Positions 54,755-62,643 of a stretch of DNA of 64,000 bases are shown one piece after another. The notes beneath the pieces are model-generated. The model was not told the origin of the DNA and did not search any database. It saw only the letters and a program-made list of their open reading frames with translations. Source of the DNA: WHTX01 sp038255145 (GTDB taxonomy: Bacteria > Actinomycetota > Acidimicrobiia > Acidimicrobiales > CAIXPF01); assembly GCA_038255145.1 (NCBI GenBank), contig JBBSLP010000002.1:1-64000 (forward strand). The letters run 5' to 3'. The stretch's first letter is position 1, and each line of letters starts with the position of its first letter. The position numbers and the translations under genes were made by a program.

Positions 54755-55666
54755 GTGACCTTCCCACCCCAGTCCGTCGATGACGTCCGGGCCGGGCTCG
54801 AAGCGAACGGCTACCTGCCCGACGAGGGGCTGGCCACCTCCGTGTTCCTTGCCGTGCGCCTGCGCCGCCCCCTCCTGCTCGAGGGCGAGGCCGGTGTGGG
54901 CAAGACCGAGGTGGCCAAGGCGCTGGCCCGGTGGACGGGGGGTGAGCTCATCCGCCTCCAGTGCTACGAGGGCATCGACGTCTCCCAGGCCGTCTACGAG
55001 TGGGACTACTCCCGCCAGCTCCTCCACCTGCGCACGGCCGAGGCCACCGGTGCCGCGGTGGCCGACCGGGCCGACGAGCTCGAGGACGAGCTGTACTCGG
55101 CCCGCTTCCTCGTCCGCCGGCCCCTGCTGCGGGCCGTCGACCACGGCGAGGGCCCCACCCCCGTCCTGCTGGTGGACGAGGTCGACCGGGCCGACGACGA
55201 GTTCGAGGCCTTCCTCCTCGAGATCCTGTCCGACTACCAGGTCACCGTGCCCGAGCTGGGCACGTTCAAGGCCGACGTGCCGCCGCTGTGCGTGGTCACC
55301 TCCAACCGCACCCGTGACGTGCACGACGCCCTCAAGCGCCGCTGCCTCTACCACTGGGTCGAGCACCCCGACTTCGCCCGTGAGCTGCGCATCGTCCAGC
55401 TCAAGGCGCCCGACGTGCCCGCCAAGCTGGCCGCCGAGGTGGCCGCCGCCGCCGCCGAGCTGCGGGGCCAGGGCCTGTACAAGCCCCCGGGCATCGCCGA
55501 GACGCTCGACTGGGCCGAGGCCCTGCACCTGCTGGGCCGCACCTCCCTCGACGAGGCCTCCATCGAGGCCACCCTGGGCACGGTGCTCAAGTACCGCGAG
55601 GACCAGCAACGGGTGCGATCCACCGGCGTCGACGCCCTGCTGGCCGCCGTCGGGGTCCGTGGCTGA
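54755..55666 (+). CDS. MoxR/CoxD-type AAA+ ATPase
   Basis: A 303-residue MoxR-type AAA+ ATPase. Walker A is LLEGEAGVGKTEVAKALARW (about 38-57), the following RLQCYEGIDVSQAVYEWDY is the CoxD/MoxR hallmark, Walker B is PVLLVDEVDRAD (about 138-149), sensor 1 CVVTSNRTRDVHDALKRRC and sensor 2 in the C-terminal lid. CoxD works with the VWA protein CoxE in building or activating the Cu-S-Mo site of CO dehydrogenase; related pairs serve other Mo hydroxylases. The GTG at 54755 fits a leaderless promoter. It overlaps the VWA gene by 8 bp. Confidence 0.9.
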   Translation: MTFPPQSVDDVRAGLEANGYLPDEGLATSVFLAVRLRRPLLLEGEAGVGKTEVAKALARWTGGELIRLQCYEGIDVSQAVYEWDYSRQLLHLRTAEATGAAVADRADELEDELYSARFLVRRPLLRAVDHGEGPTPVLLVDEVDRADDEFEAFLLEILSDYQVTVPELGTFKADVPPLCVVTSNRTRDVHDALKRRCLYHWVEHPDFARELRIVQLKAPDVPAKLAAEVAAAAAELRGQGLYKPPGIAETLDWAEALHLLGRTSLDEASIEATLGTVLKYREDQQRVRSTGVDALLAAVGVRG

Positions 55667-56828
55667 TACCCCGGCGCCCGCGGCTCGCCGCGGTCGCACC
55701 ACCACCCCGGCCCCGGCCGAGGCCCTGGCCGTACTCTTCGGTCGTGCCCTGCGCCGGGCCGACCTGGTGCCTCCTCTGGGCTCGATGCTGGCCTTCGTGC
55801 AGGCCCTGGGTGAGGTCGGCCTGACCAGGGACGCCGTCTACTGGGCGGGACGGGCCACCCTGGTGCACCGGCCCGAGGACATCGAGACCTACGACCGGGT
55901 CTTCGCCGCCTTCTGGGTGGGCACCGACACCGTGCCCGTGCGCTCCACCACGGTCGACGAGGTGGCCATCGCCTTCGATGACGACGAGGACGACGACGAG
56001 CCCGAGGGCACCGACGGCGACGACGAGCGGGAGGCCGACGCCGACACGCCGTTGCTCGAGGTGCGCTGGTCCGACGTCGAGCTGCTGCGCAACAAGGACT
56101 TCGCCCTGTGCACGGTGGCCGAGCTCGACGAGGCCCGCCGACTCATGGCCGGCCTGCGCCTGGCCGGCTCCCCCCGCCGGTCCCGGCGCTGGCAGCGCAC
56201 CCGGAAGCACACGGCCCGGCTCGACCTGCGCCGCACCGTGCGCCACGCCCTGCGGGCCCAGGGCGAGGCCGTGCGCCGGGCCCACGTCACCCACGGTGAG
56301 CGGCCCCGGCGCCTGGTGCTGCTGGCCGACGTGTCCGGTTCCATGGAGGCCTACAGCCGGGCCCTGCTGCGTTTCGTGCACGCCGCCGTGGTCGGGCGCA
56401 CCAAGGTCGAGGCCTTCGCCATAGGTACCCGGCTGACCCGCCTCACCCGCGAGTTGCAGACGCATGACCCCGACGCCGCCCTCGACCGGGCCGGCCACGC
56501 CGTGGCCGACTGGTCGGGCGGGACCCGTCTGGGTGAGGCCATGCGGGAGTTCAACGACACCTGGGGGGTGCGGGGCCTGGCCCGGGGCGCCATCGTGGTC
56601 ATCCTCTCCGACGGCTGGGACCGGGGTGAGCCCGCCACCCTGGCCGAGCAGATGCAGCGCCTGCACCGGGTGGCCCACAAGGTGGTGTGGGTCAACCCCC
56701 TCAAGGCGTCCGAGGGCTACGCCCCCCTGGCCCAGGGAATGGCGGCGGCCCTGCCCTTCGTTGACGACTTCGTCGAGGGGCACTCCCTCGCATCGCTCGA
56801 GCAGTTGGCGGAGGTCATCGCGTCATGA
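55659..56828 (+). CDS. VWA-domain protein, CoxE-type
   Basis: A 389-residue protein. The N-terminal helical part (LAVLFGRALRRADLVPPLGSMLAF, VYWAGRATLVHRPEDIETYDRVFAAFW) is typical of CoxE. There is a very acidic linker (FDDDEDDDEPEGTDGDDER) in the middle. The VWA domain (about 215-389) carries the MIDAS DVSGSMEAYSRALLRF, SGGTRLGEAM and VVILSDGWDRG. It acts with the MoxR ATPase in Mo-enzyme maturation. The GTG at 55659 lies inside the moxR end. The stop (TGA 56826-56828) forms an ATGA and is the first unit of a tandem-triplicated junction before the xdhC gene. Confidence 0.9.
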   Translation: MADTPAPAARRGRTTTPAPAEALAVLFGRALRRADLVPPLGSMLAFVQALGEVGLTRDAVYWAGRATLVHRPEDIETYDRVFAAFWVGTDTVPVRSTTVDEVAIAFDDDEDDDEPEGTDGDDEREADADTPLLEVRWSDVELLRNKDFALCTVAELDEARRLMAGLRLAGSPRRSRRWQRTRKHTARLDLRRTVRHALRAQGEAVRRAHVTHGERPRRLVLLADVSGSMEAYSRALLRFVHAAVVGRTKVEAFAIGTRLTRLTRELQTHDPDAALDRAGHAVADWSGGTRLGEAMREFNDTWGVRGLARGAIVVILSDGWDRGEPATLAEQMQRLHRVAHKVVWVNPLKASEGYAPLAQGMAAALPFVDDFVEGHSLASLEQLAEVIAS

Positions 56829-56873
56829 GAGAGACCGCTTCATGAGGGACACAGCGTCATGAGGGAGATACTC
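56823..56873 (+). repeat. Degenerate 17-bp triplicated stop/start junction
   Basis: Units start at 56823, 56840 and 56857; each begins TCATGAG(A/G)GA. ATG codons at 56825, 56842 and 56859 each overlap a TGA (ATGA). The first two open 6-codon frames (MRETAS and MRDTAS, each followed by a stop), and the third is the true XdhC start. The last residues of CoxE (IAS) resemble the minicistron ends (TAS), as expected for a duplication. Confidence 0.85.
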
Positions 56874-57173
56874 GACGACATCGACCGGTGGCGCGCCGCG
56901 GGCAAGCGGGTGGCCCTGGCTCGGATCATCGACGTCGAGGGGTCCGGTCCCCGGCTGCCCGGCTCGGCCATGGCCGTGAACGAGGACGGCGAGGTCGCCG
57001 GTTCGGTGTCGGGCGGCTGCGTCGAGGGCGCGGTGGTGACCGAGGCCCTCGACATCCTCGACGTGGGCGGGCGACGGCGGGTGACGTACGGGTTCTCCGA
57101 CGACGAGGCCTTCGCCGTGGGCCTGACCTGCGGCGGCACCATCCACCTCTTCATCGAACCCCTGGACTGGTAG
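56859..57173 (+). CDS. XdhC/CoxI N-terminal domain protein
   Basis: A 104-residue protein equal to the N-terminal domain of XdhC/CoxF: VALARIIDVEGSGPRLPGSAMAVNEDG, VAGSVSGGCVEGAVV and FAVGLTCGGTIHLFIEPL. XdhC proteins hold the molybdenum cofactor, help sulphurate it and insert it into the hydroxylase. Here the N- and C-terminal domains are separate genes (the partner starts 9 bp later). The ATG 56859 has GAGGGA about 11 bases upstream within the triplicated junction. The CTCGGGG motif of Cys-containing family members is represented by SGGCVEG and LTCGG. Confidence 0.88.
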   Translation: MREILDDIDRWRAAGKRVALARIIDVEGSGPRLPGSAMAVNEDGEVAGSVSGGCVEGAVVTEALDILDVGGRRRVTYGFSDDEAFAVGLTCGGTIHLFIEPLDW

Positions 57174-57182
57174 AACCTGGAC

Positions 57183-57971
57183 ATGGCCCTCTACGACGAG
57201 CTCGACCGCGCCGTGCGGGCGTCCGAGCCGGTGGCGTTGGCCACCATCATCGTGGGGCCGGAGGACCGGCTGGGGGCCAAGCTGCTGGTGCGACCGGGCC
57301 ACGTGCCCCAGGGTTCGCTGGGGCACCCCGACCTCGACCGGGTGGTGGCCCGCGACGCCCTGGGTGAGCTCGAGGCCGGCCACACCCTGACCCGCCACTA
57401 CGGGGCCGAGGGCCAGGCCCGCGAGGAGACGGTCGGCGTCTTCATCGAGAGCTTCGCCCCCCCGCCCCAGATGCTGATCTTCGGGGCGGTGGATTTCACC
57501 GCCGCACTGGCCAAGGTGGCCAAGGTGCTGGGCTACCGGGTGACGGTGTGCGACGCCCGGCCCGTGTTCGCCACCACCAAGCGCTTCCCCATGGCCGACG
57601 AGGTGGTGGTCGACTGGCCCGACCGCCTGCTGGCCAAGGTGGGTCCGACCCTGGGGCCCAGGGACGCCATCTGCGTGCTCACCCACGACCCCAAGTTCGA
57701 CGTGCCCGCGGTGATCGAATCCCTGCGCACCCGGGCCGGCTACCTGGGGGCCATGGGCAGCCGGCGGACGACGGACGACCGCAACCGCCGCCTGCGCGAC
57801 GAAGGCGTGACCGACGAACAGTTGGCCCGGGTCATGGCTCCCATCGGCATCGACATCGGCGCCCGCACCCCCGAGGAGACGGCCGTGTCCGTCTGCGCCG
57901 AGATCATCGCCCTGCGCACCGGCCGCCTGGCCACCAACCTGCGCGACACCAGCGGCCCCATCCACGCCTGA
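57183..57971 (+). CDS. XdhC family protein (C-terminal Rossmann domain)
   Basis: A 262-residue XdhC-type protein. A short N-terminal domain (VALATIIVGPEDRLGAKLLVRP) is followed by the Rossmann domain: QMLIFGAVDFTAALAKVAKVLGYRVTVCDAR (about 96-126), FATTKRFPMADEVVVDWP, CVLTHDPKFDVPAVIESL, YLGAMGSRRTTDDRNRRL and IGIDIGARTPEETAVSV. FGAVDFTAAL replaces the GAGHVAxAL nucleotide motif. With the preceding 104-residue gene it makes up a complete XdhC set for Mo-cofactor sulphuration or transfer to Cox-type enzymes. The ATG at 57183 is clear. Confidence 0.9.
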   Translation: MALYDELDRAVRASEPVALATIIVGPEDRLGAKLLVRPGHVPQGSLGHPDLDRVVARDALGELEAGHTLTRHYGAEGQAREETVGVFIESFAPPPQMLIFGAVDFTAALAKVAKVLGYRVTVCDARPVFATTKRFPMADEVVVDWPDRLLAKVGPTLGPRDAICVLTHDPKFDVPAVIESLRTRAGYLGAMGSRRTTDDRNRRLRDEGVTDEQLARVMAPIGIDIGARTPEETAVSVCAEIIALRTGRLATNLRDTSGPIHA

Positions 57972-58042
57972 CCCCCCCCCGCTCCGCCCGGTGGGTGGCA
58001 ACTCGGACGACGCCCGGGCAGGCGGGCGGTACCGTCGCCGCC

Positions 58043-58533
58043 ATGGGGATCATCCGGTCGCTGGACGAGCTCGACAGCCTCTACGGCCAGCCCATGGGGG
58101 CGGCGGTGACCAAGGAGCTCGATCACCTGAGCCCCCTGCATCGGGCCTACGTCGAGGCGTCGACGTTCGTGCTGGTGGCGTCGTCAGGACCCGGCGGGCT
58201 GGACTGCTCGCCCCGGGGTGATCCCGCCGGCTTCGTCCGGGTGGCTGACGAACGCACCCTGCTGCTGCGCTGTCGACCGACGAGGAGTTACGAGCCAGTT
58301 TCGCCATCGATGGCAAGGAACCGACGACCGTCATCGTCGTCACCACCACCGCCGCGTACACCCAGTGTCCCAAGGCGCTGATCCGGTCACGGTTGTGGGA
58401 TCCGGCCCTGCACCGTGACCCCGCCGACCTGCCCACGGTGGGCCAGATCATGGAGCAGATCACCGCCGGTTCCTTCGACGGCAAGGCCTACGACGACGCC
58501 TACCCCGAACGCGTTCGCCAGACCATCTACTGA
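58043..58533 (+). pseudogene. Pyridoxamine-phosphate-oxidase-family flavoprotein with internal deletion
   Basis: ATG 58043 (TACCGT box 7 bases upstream) opens a protein of the MSMEG_1061-type PPOX family: HRAYVEASTFVLVASSGP, LDCSPRGDPAGFVRVADERT. After LLL near 58265 the frame fails. A different frame resumes with LSTDEELRASFAIDGKEPTT, TQCPKALIRSRLWDPA and DGKAYDDAYPERV, ending at 58533. About 35-40 residues that normally hold the flavin-binding DRRGNNR and MFLIPG motifs are missing, so this is a genuine deletion and not just a one-base slip. Confidence 0.7.
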
Positions 58534-58614
58534 CAGAGGGGCCGGTCCGGCCTCCGGCGGCTCGCGGGTCGAAGTCGGGTGCGCTGGGCACGGCGAGCGA
58601 CCAAGCTCGCGCTC

Positions 58615-59244
58615 ATGGAGCTCACCGACGGCATGATCGTGTTGCGGCCTCCGACCGACGGGGACGGGCCTGAGGTGGTGGCCGCCATCCGCGAGTCGCT
58701 GGCCGAGCTCGCCCCGTGGATGCCCTGGGCCCGCGCCGGCTACGGGTTGCCCGACTACGCCGCCTTCAACAACGGCGGCCGCGACCTCGGCGACCACAAC
58801 TTCCTCATCTTCGACGCCGCTGACGCCAAGGTCGCCGACGCCGACCCCGCCCGCCGCCCCCAGGTCCTGGGCACCTGTGGCCTCAACCACCTCGACGCCA
58901 TCAACCGGCGGGTCAACCTGGGCTACTGGTTGCGCTCGTCGGCCACCGGCCACGGCGTGGCCACCCGGGCCACCCGGCTGTTGGCCTGGTACGGCCACCA
59001 CCACCTCGCCCTCCAGCGCCTCGAGCTCGTCATCGCCGTGGCCAACACGGCCAGCCAGGCCGTGGCCGACCGGGTCGGCGCGGTGGCCGAGGGCGTCCAG
59101 CGGGGCCGCCTCGTGCTCAACGACACCCTGGTCGACGCCACCATGGCCTCGCTCCTGCCCGCCGACACCGCCGGCTGGCAGGAGACCCATGGCCTGGCCG
59201 TCCACGGCACCAGCAGCCCGGCCGCCCACCCGTCCGGCCGCTGA
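58615..59244 (+). CDS. GNAT acetyltransferase (RimJ/RimL-like)
   Basis: A 209-residue GNAT protein. MIVLRPPTDGDGPEVVAAIRESLAEL is the usual RimJ/L start. CGLNHLDAINRRVNLGYWLRSSATGHGVATRATRLLAWYG contains motif D/A with the acetyl-CoA loop (TGHGVATRA, a Q/RxxGxG/A variant), and LQRLELVIAVANTASQAVADRVGAVAEGVQRGR is motif B. It may acetylate a protein N-terminus or a small amine; substrates vary widely. The ATG at 58615 is used; the frame is open from 58579 but without coding signs. Not obviously linked to the cox genes. Confidence 0.88.
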   Translation: MELTDGMIVLRPPTDGDGPEVVAAIRESLAELAPWMPWARAGYGLPDYAAFNNGGRDLGDHNFLIFDAADAKVADADPARRPQVLGTCGLNHLDAINRRVNLGYWLRSSATGHGVATRATRLLAWYGHHHLALQRLELVIAVANTASQAVADRVGAVAEGVQRGRLVLNDTLVDATMASLLPADTAGWQETHGLAVHGTSSPAAHPSGR

Positions 59245-59304
59245 CCCGCCCCCCGGACAAGCCCTGCCCACCAGGTCGGATCGGCCCTTGAGACGACGCC
59301 GGGC

Positions 59305-59310
59305 TAACGT
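59305..59310 (+). promoter_or_regulatory. Candidate -10 box of the acyl-CoA dehydrogenase gene
   Basis: TAACGT, 25 bases before the GTG at 59336, with a Shine-Dalgarno tract (GAGGGGG) near 59325-59331. The -35 region is weak. Confidence 0.35.
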
Positions 59311-59335
59311 CTCGTGGGCTGACCGAGGGGGCGCC

Positions 59336-60502
59336 GTGGACTTCACCGAGAACGAACTGCACCAGGACATCCGCGAGGGCGTCCGTGCCGTGTGCAAGGA
59401 CTTCCCCGACGACTACTGGGCCGAGAAGGACGAGGCCCACGAGTTCCCCTGGGACTTCTACAAGGCCATGGCCGCCTCGGGCTGGGTGGGCATCTGCGTC
59501 CCCGAGGAGTACGGCGGCGGCGGCCAGGGCATCGCCGAGGCCACCATCCTCATGGAGGAGATCGCCCGGTCGGGCGCGGCCATGAACGGCTGCTCGGCCC
59601 TGCACCTCTCCGTCTTCGGCATGAACCCCGTCGTGAAGTTCGGTTCCGACGAGATGAAGGCCAAGTACCTCCCCCAGATCTCCGACGGCAGCCTGCACGT
59701 GGCCTTCGGCGTCACCGAGCCCGACGCCGGCACCGACACCACCTCCATCTCCACCCGGGCCCGCCTCGACGGTGACCACTACATCGTCCGCGGTCGCAAG
59801 GTGTGGACGACCAAGGCCCTGTACTGCGAGAAGGTGCTCCTCCTCGTGCGCACCACCCCCCTCGAGGAGTGCCGCAAGCGCACCGACGGCATGACCCTGC
59901 TGCTGGCCGACCTGCAGCGTCCCGAGGTCACCATCACCCCCATCCCCAAGATCGGCCGCAACGCCGTGGTGTCCTGCGAGGTGGTCTACGACGACCTCCC
60001 CGTGGCCGTCACCGATCGGGTGGGGGAAGAAGGCCAGGGCTTCAAGTACCTGCTCGACGGTCTCAACCCCGAGCGCATGCTCGTCGCCTCGGAGGGCCTG
60101 GGCTGTGGCCGGGCCGCCCTCGACAAGGCCGTGCAGTACGCCAAGGACCGCACCGTCTTCGGCCGCCCCATCGGTCAGAACCAGGGCCTGGCCTTCCCCC
60201 TGGCCGAGGCCTACACCCGCCTGCGCGCCGCCGAGCTCGTCCTCCGGGAAGCCGCCTGGCGCTACGACCAGGGCCTGAGCTGCGGTGAACAGGCCAACCT
60301 GGCCAAGTGGCTGTGCGCCGACGCCGGCTTCCAGGCCGCGGACCAGGCCATGCAGACCCTGGGTGGCATGGGCTACGCCAACGAGTACCACGTCGGCCGC
60401 TACTGGCGTGAGGCCCGCCTCATGCGCATCGCCCCCGTCAGCCAGGAGATGGTCATGAACTTCGTGGCCGAGCACGTCCTGGGCCTGCCCCGCTCGTACT
60501 GA
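59336..60502 (+). CDS. Acyl-CoA dehydrogenase
   Basis: A 388-residue acyl-CoA dehydrogenase that introduces an alpha,beta double bond with FAD. Motifs: WVGICVPEEYGGGGQG, FGVTEPDAGTDTTSISTRA (FAD-binding loop), GRKVWTTKA, a central NPERMLVASEGLGCGRAAL, RTVFGRPIGQNQGLAFPLAE and QTLGGMGYANEYHVGRYWREARLMRI. The end APVSQEMVMNFVAEHVLGLPRSY is typical of the actinobacterial group that lacks the YEGT motif, so the catalytic Glu must be placed elsewhere. GTG 59336 has AGGGGG upstream. No beta-oxidation partner is adjacent; the MobA-like gene follows after 31 bp. Confidence 0.92.
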   Translation: MDFTENELHQDIREGVRAVCKDFPDDYWAEKDEAHEFPWDFYKAMAASGWVGICVPEEYGGGGQGIAEATILMEEIARSGAAMNGCSALHLSVFGMNPVVKFGSDEMKAKYLPQISDGSLHVAFGVTEPDAGTDTTSISTRARLDGDHYIVRGRKVWTTKALYCEKVLLLVRTTPLEECRKRTDGMTLLLADLQRPEVTITPIPKIGRNAVVSCEVVYDDLPVAVTDRVGEEGQGFKYLLDGLNPERMLVASEGLGCGRAALDKAVQYAKDRTVFGRPIGQNQGLAFPLAEAYTRLRAAELVLREAAWRYDQGLSCGEQANLAKWLCADAGFQAADQAMQTLGGMGYANEYHVGRYWREARLMRIAPVSQEMVMNFVAEHVLGLPRSY

Positions 60503-60533
60503 TCGGGCCTACCCGCCAACCGATGACCCGCTC

Positions 60534-61103
60534 GTGACCACCGCCGCCGTGCTCCTGGCCGCCGGCGGTGGTTCGCGCTTCGGCGGCGACACCCACAAGC
60601 TGCTGGCCCCCCTGCAGGGCCGGCCCATCTTCGCCTGGGCGCTCGACGCCGTGCTCGACGCAGCCGCATCCGGAGCGGTCGACGAGGTGATCGTGGTGAC
60701 CGGGGCGGCCGATCTGGCCGACCTGTTGCCGGCGGGCACCACCGTTCTGGCCAACGATCGCTGGGCCGACGGCCAGGCGGGCTCGCTGCAACTGGCCCTC
60801 GACGCAGCGCGGGCCGGGGGGCACGACGCCATGGTCGTCGGCCTCGGTGACCAGCCCTTCATCGGAGCCGAAGCCTGGCGCCGGGTGGCTGCGGCCCACC
60901 ATCCGATCGCCGTGGCGACCTATGGTGGTCAGCGCCGCAACCCCGTCCGCCTCGCCGCCGAGGTGTGGCCGTCGCTCCCTTCGGAGGGCGACGAGGGAGC
61001 ACGAACGCTCATCCGCCGACATCCCGACCTGGTGGGCGAGGTGGCCTGCCCGGGTGACCCGGGAGACATCGACACGCTGGAGGACCTCCGCAGGTGGAAC
61101 TGA
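60534..61103 (+). CDS. MobA-like NTP transferase (MocA-type, Mo-cofactor maturation)
   Basis: A 189-residue nucleotidyltransferase. AAVLLAAGGGSRFGGDTHKLLAPLQGRPIFAWA (about 3-35) is the NTP-binding start, VVGLGDQPFIG holds the metal-binding Asp, and RNPVRLAAEVWPSLP matches MocA/CoxI-like members that cytidylylate molybdopterin (MCD cofactor) in CO dehydrogenase and related hydroxylases. It lies 31 bp after the acyl-CoA dehydrogenase and overlaps coxG by 10 bp, so it belongs to the cox maturation set. The GTG at 60534 gives VTTAAVLLAAGG. Confidence 0.9.
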   Translation: MTTAAVLLAAGGGSRFGGDTHKLLAPLQGRPIFAWALDAVLDAAASGAVDEVIVVTGAADLADLLPAGTTVLANDRWADGQAGSLQLALDAARAGGHDAMVVGLGDQPFIGAEAWRRVAAAHHPIAVATYGGQRRNPVRLAAEVWPSLPSEGDEGARTLIRRHPDLVGEVACPGDPGDIDTLEDLRRWN

Positions 61104-62083
61104 ACAACGAGTTCGAGGTCGACCGCCCCGTCGACGAGACGTGGGACGTCCTCACCGACGTCGAGCGGATCGCCCCCTGCCTGCCCGGTGCGCAGTTGCA
61201 GGAGATCGAGGGCGAGGGTGCCGACACCGAGTACCGGGGCATCGTCAAGGTCAAGGTCGGCCCCATCACCGCCCAGTACAAGGGCAAGGCCACCTTCGTG
61301 GAGAAGGACGATGCCGCCCACAAGGCCGTCATCAAGGCCGAAGGTCGCGACTCGCGGGGCCAGGGCAACGCCTCGGCCATGATCACCGCCCAGCTCAGCG
61401 AGATCACGCCCAGCCGCACCAAGGTCGTCGTCAACACCGACCTCACGGTCACCGGCAAGGTGGCCCAGTTCGGCCGCGGGGTGATGGCCGAGGTCAGCGA
61501 GAAGATCCTCACCCAGTTCGTGCAGAACCTCGAGACCCGGGTGCTGTCCCAGCAGACGGCACCGTCCGCGCCGGCCGCCGCCCCTGGTGGTGCCGCCCTG
61601 GCCTCGCCGCCGCCCCCGCCCCCCGCGGCGACCACGGGCCGGGGCTCGAACGGCTCGGCTCCCGCCGAGGACGCCCCCACCACCGAGGCGGCCGACGCCC
61701 CCGAGCCTCCCGCGGCCGAGACCCCGGCCACGCCGGCCACCCACAGCGCGGATGAGTCCACCCCCAAGGTGCGCAAGATCGAGAGCACCGAGCCTGTCGA
61801 GCCCGTCAACCTGCTGGGCGCCACCGGGGGCAGCCTGGCCAAGCGCCTGGCTCCCGTCGGCGGCGTTCTGGCCGTCGCCTTCGTGCTCCTGCGTCTGCGG
61901 TCGCGCCGCAAGCGCCGCCGCAGCCTCAAGGCCTCCCTGCTCGACCAGGGCGCCTCGCTGCTCAGCCAGGGCCTTTCCGAGGGCGGTGCCCTGCTCAGCC
62001 AGGGCCTCGACCAGGGCGGTGCCCTGCTCAACGAGGGCACCAAGCAGCTGCGCAAGGGTCGCCGCCGGTTGCGCCGCCACTGA
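61094..62083 (+). CDS. CoxG-type SRPBCC protein with membrane anchor and repeats
   Basis: A 329-residue protein. The CoxG domain (about 1-145) is clear: EFEVDRPVDETWDVLTDVERIAPCLPGAQL, VGPITAQYKGKATFVEKD and KVAQFGRGVMAEVSEKILTQFVQNLE. A long Pro/Ala-rich linker (about 155-235) leads to a hydrophobic helix (LAPVGGVLAVAFVLLRL), a basic patch, and then an 11-residue repeat (LLSQGLSEGGA, LLSQGLDQGGA). CoxG tethers CO dehydrogenase to the membrane and belongs to the START/SRPBCC fold. The GTG at 61094 overlaps the MobA-like gene. Confidence 0.88.
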   Translation: MELNNEFEVDRPVDETWDVLTDVERIAPCLPGAQLQEIEGEGADTEYRGIVKVKVGPITAQYKGKATFVEKDDAAHKAVIKAEGRDSRGQGNASAMITAQLSEITPSRTKVVVNTDLTVTGKVAQFGRGVMAEVSEKILTQFVQNLETRVLSQQTAPSAPAAAPGGAALASPPPPPPAATTGRGSNGSAPAEDAPTTEAADAPEPPAAETPATPATHSADESTPKVRKIESTEPVEPVNLLGATGGSLAKRLAPVGGVLAVAFVLLRLRSRRKRRRSLKASLLDQGASLLSQGLSEGGALLSQGLDQGGALLNEGTKQLRKGRRRLRRH

Positions 62084-62112
62084 GCTGCTGAGCTCCTGAG
62101 CTGCATGTGCCC

Positions 62113-62643
62113 ATGACCGACCGGCGGCCGCAGGCGTCCGACGACGACGTCGTCGCCGTCGAGCGCCTGCTGGGCCGTCGACCCCAGGGCGCGTTCCGCG
62201 TGGTCGTGCGCGACCACGCCGGCGCCCCCGTGGTCATCGAGAACGAACCCCTGCTCGAGGACGGCACCCCCATGCCCACCCGCTACTGGCTGGTGGGCCG
62301 GGAAGCCGTGCTGGCCGTCAGCCGACTCGAATCCTCGGGGGCCATCGGTCGCGCCCGGGCCGAGATCCCCCCTGACGCCGTGATCGAGTCCCACGAGCGC
62401 TACGCCGCGGCCCGGGCCCGGGCCCTGCCCGTGGGTTGGACCGGACCCCTGCCCAGTGGCGGGGTCGGCGGCACCCGGGTGAGCATCAAGTGCCTGCACG
62501 CCCACCTGGCCTGGCACCTGGCCGGGGGCGGGGACCCCGTGGGTGCCTGGGTCATCGATCGCCTGGCCGAGGCCGGCGTGGACCGCTTCGGCCACCGGCT
62601 CGCGGTGGAGACCAACGACAAGATGGACGAGGGGACGTTGTGA
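62113..62643 (+). CDS. DUF501 family protein
   Basis: A 176-residue protein of the actinobacterial DUF501 family: VVAVERLLGRRPQGAFRVVVRD, PLLEDGTPMPTRYWLVG, AVSRLESSGAIGRARAEI, and the conserved VGGTRVSIKCLHAHLAWHLAGGGDPVGAW near the end. Cys and His in KCLHAHLAWHL may bind a metal. It is usually encoded between the ftsB and ppx genes; here ppx follows, but ftsB is 18 kb away. The ATG at 62113 is preferred; an in-frame GTG at 62107 is possible. The stop overlaps the ppx start (GTGA). Confidence 0.9.
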   Translation: MTDRRPQASDDDVVAVERLLGRRPQGAFRVVVRDHAGAPVVIENEPLLEDGTPMPTRYWLVGREAVLAVSRLESSGAIGRARAEIPPDAVIESHERYAAARARALPVGWTGPLPSGGVGGTRVSIKCLHAHLAWHLAGGGDPVGAWVIDRLAEAGVDRFGHRLAVETNDKMDEGTL

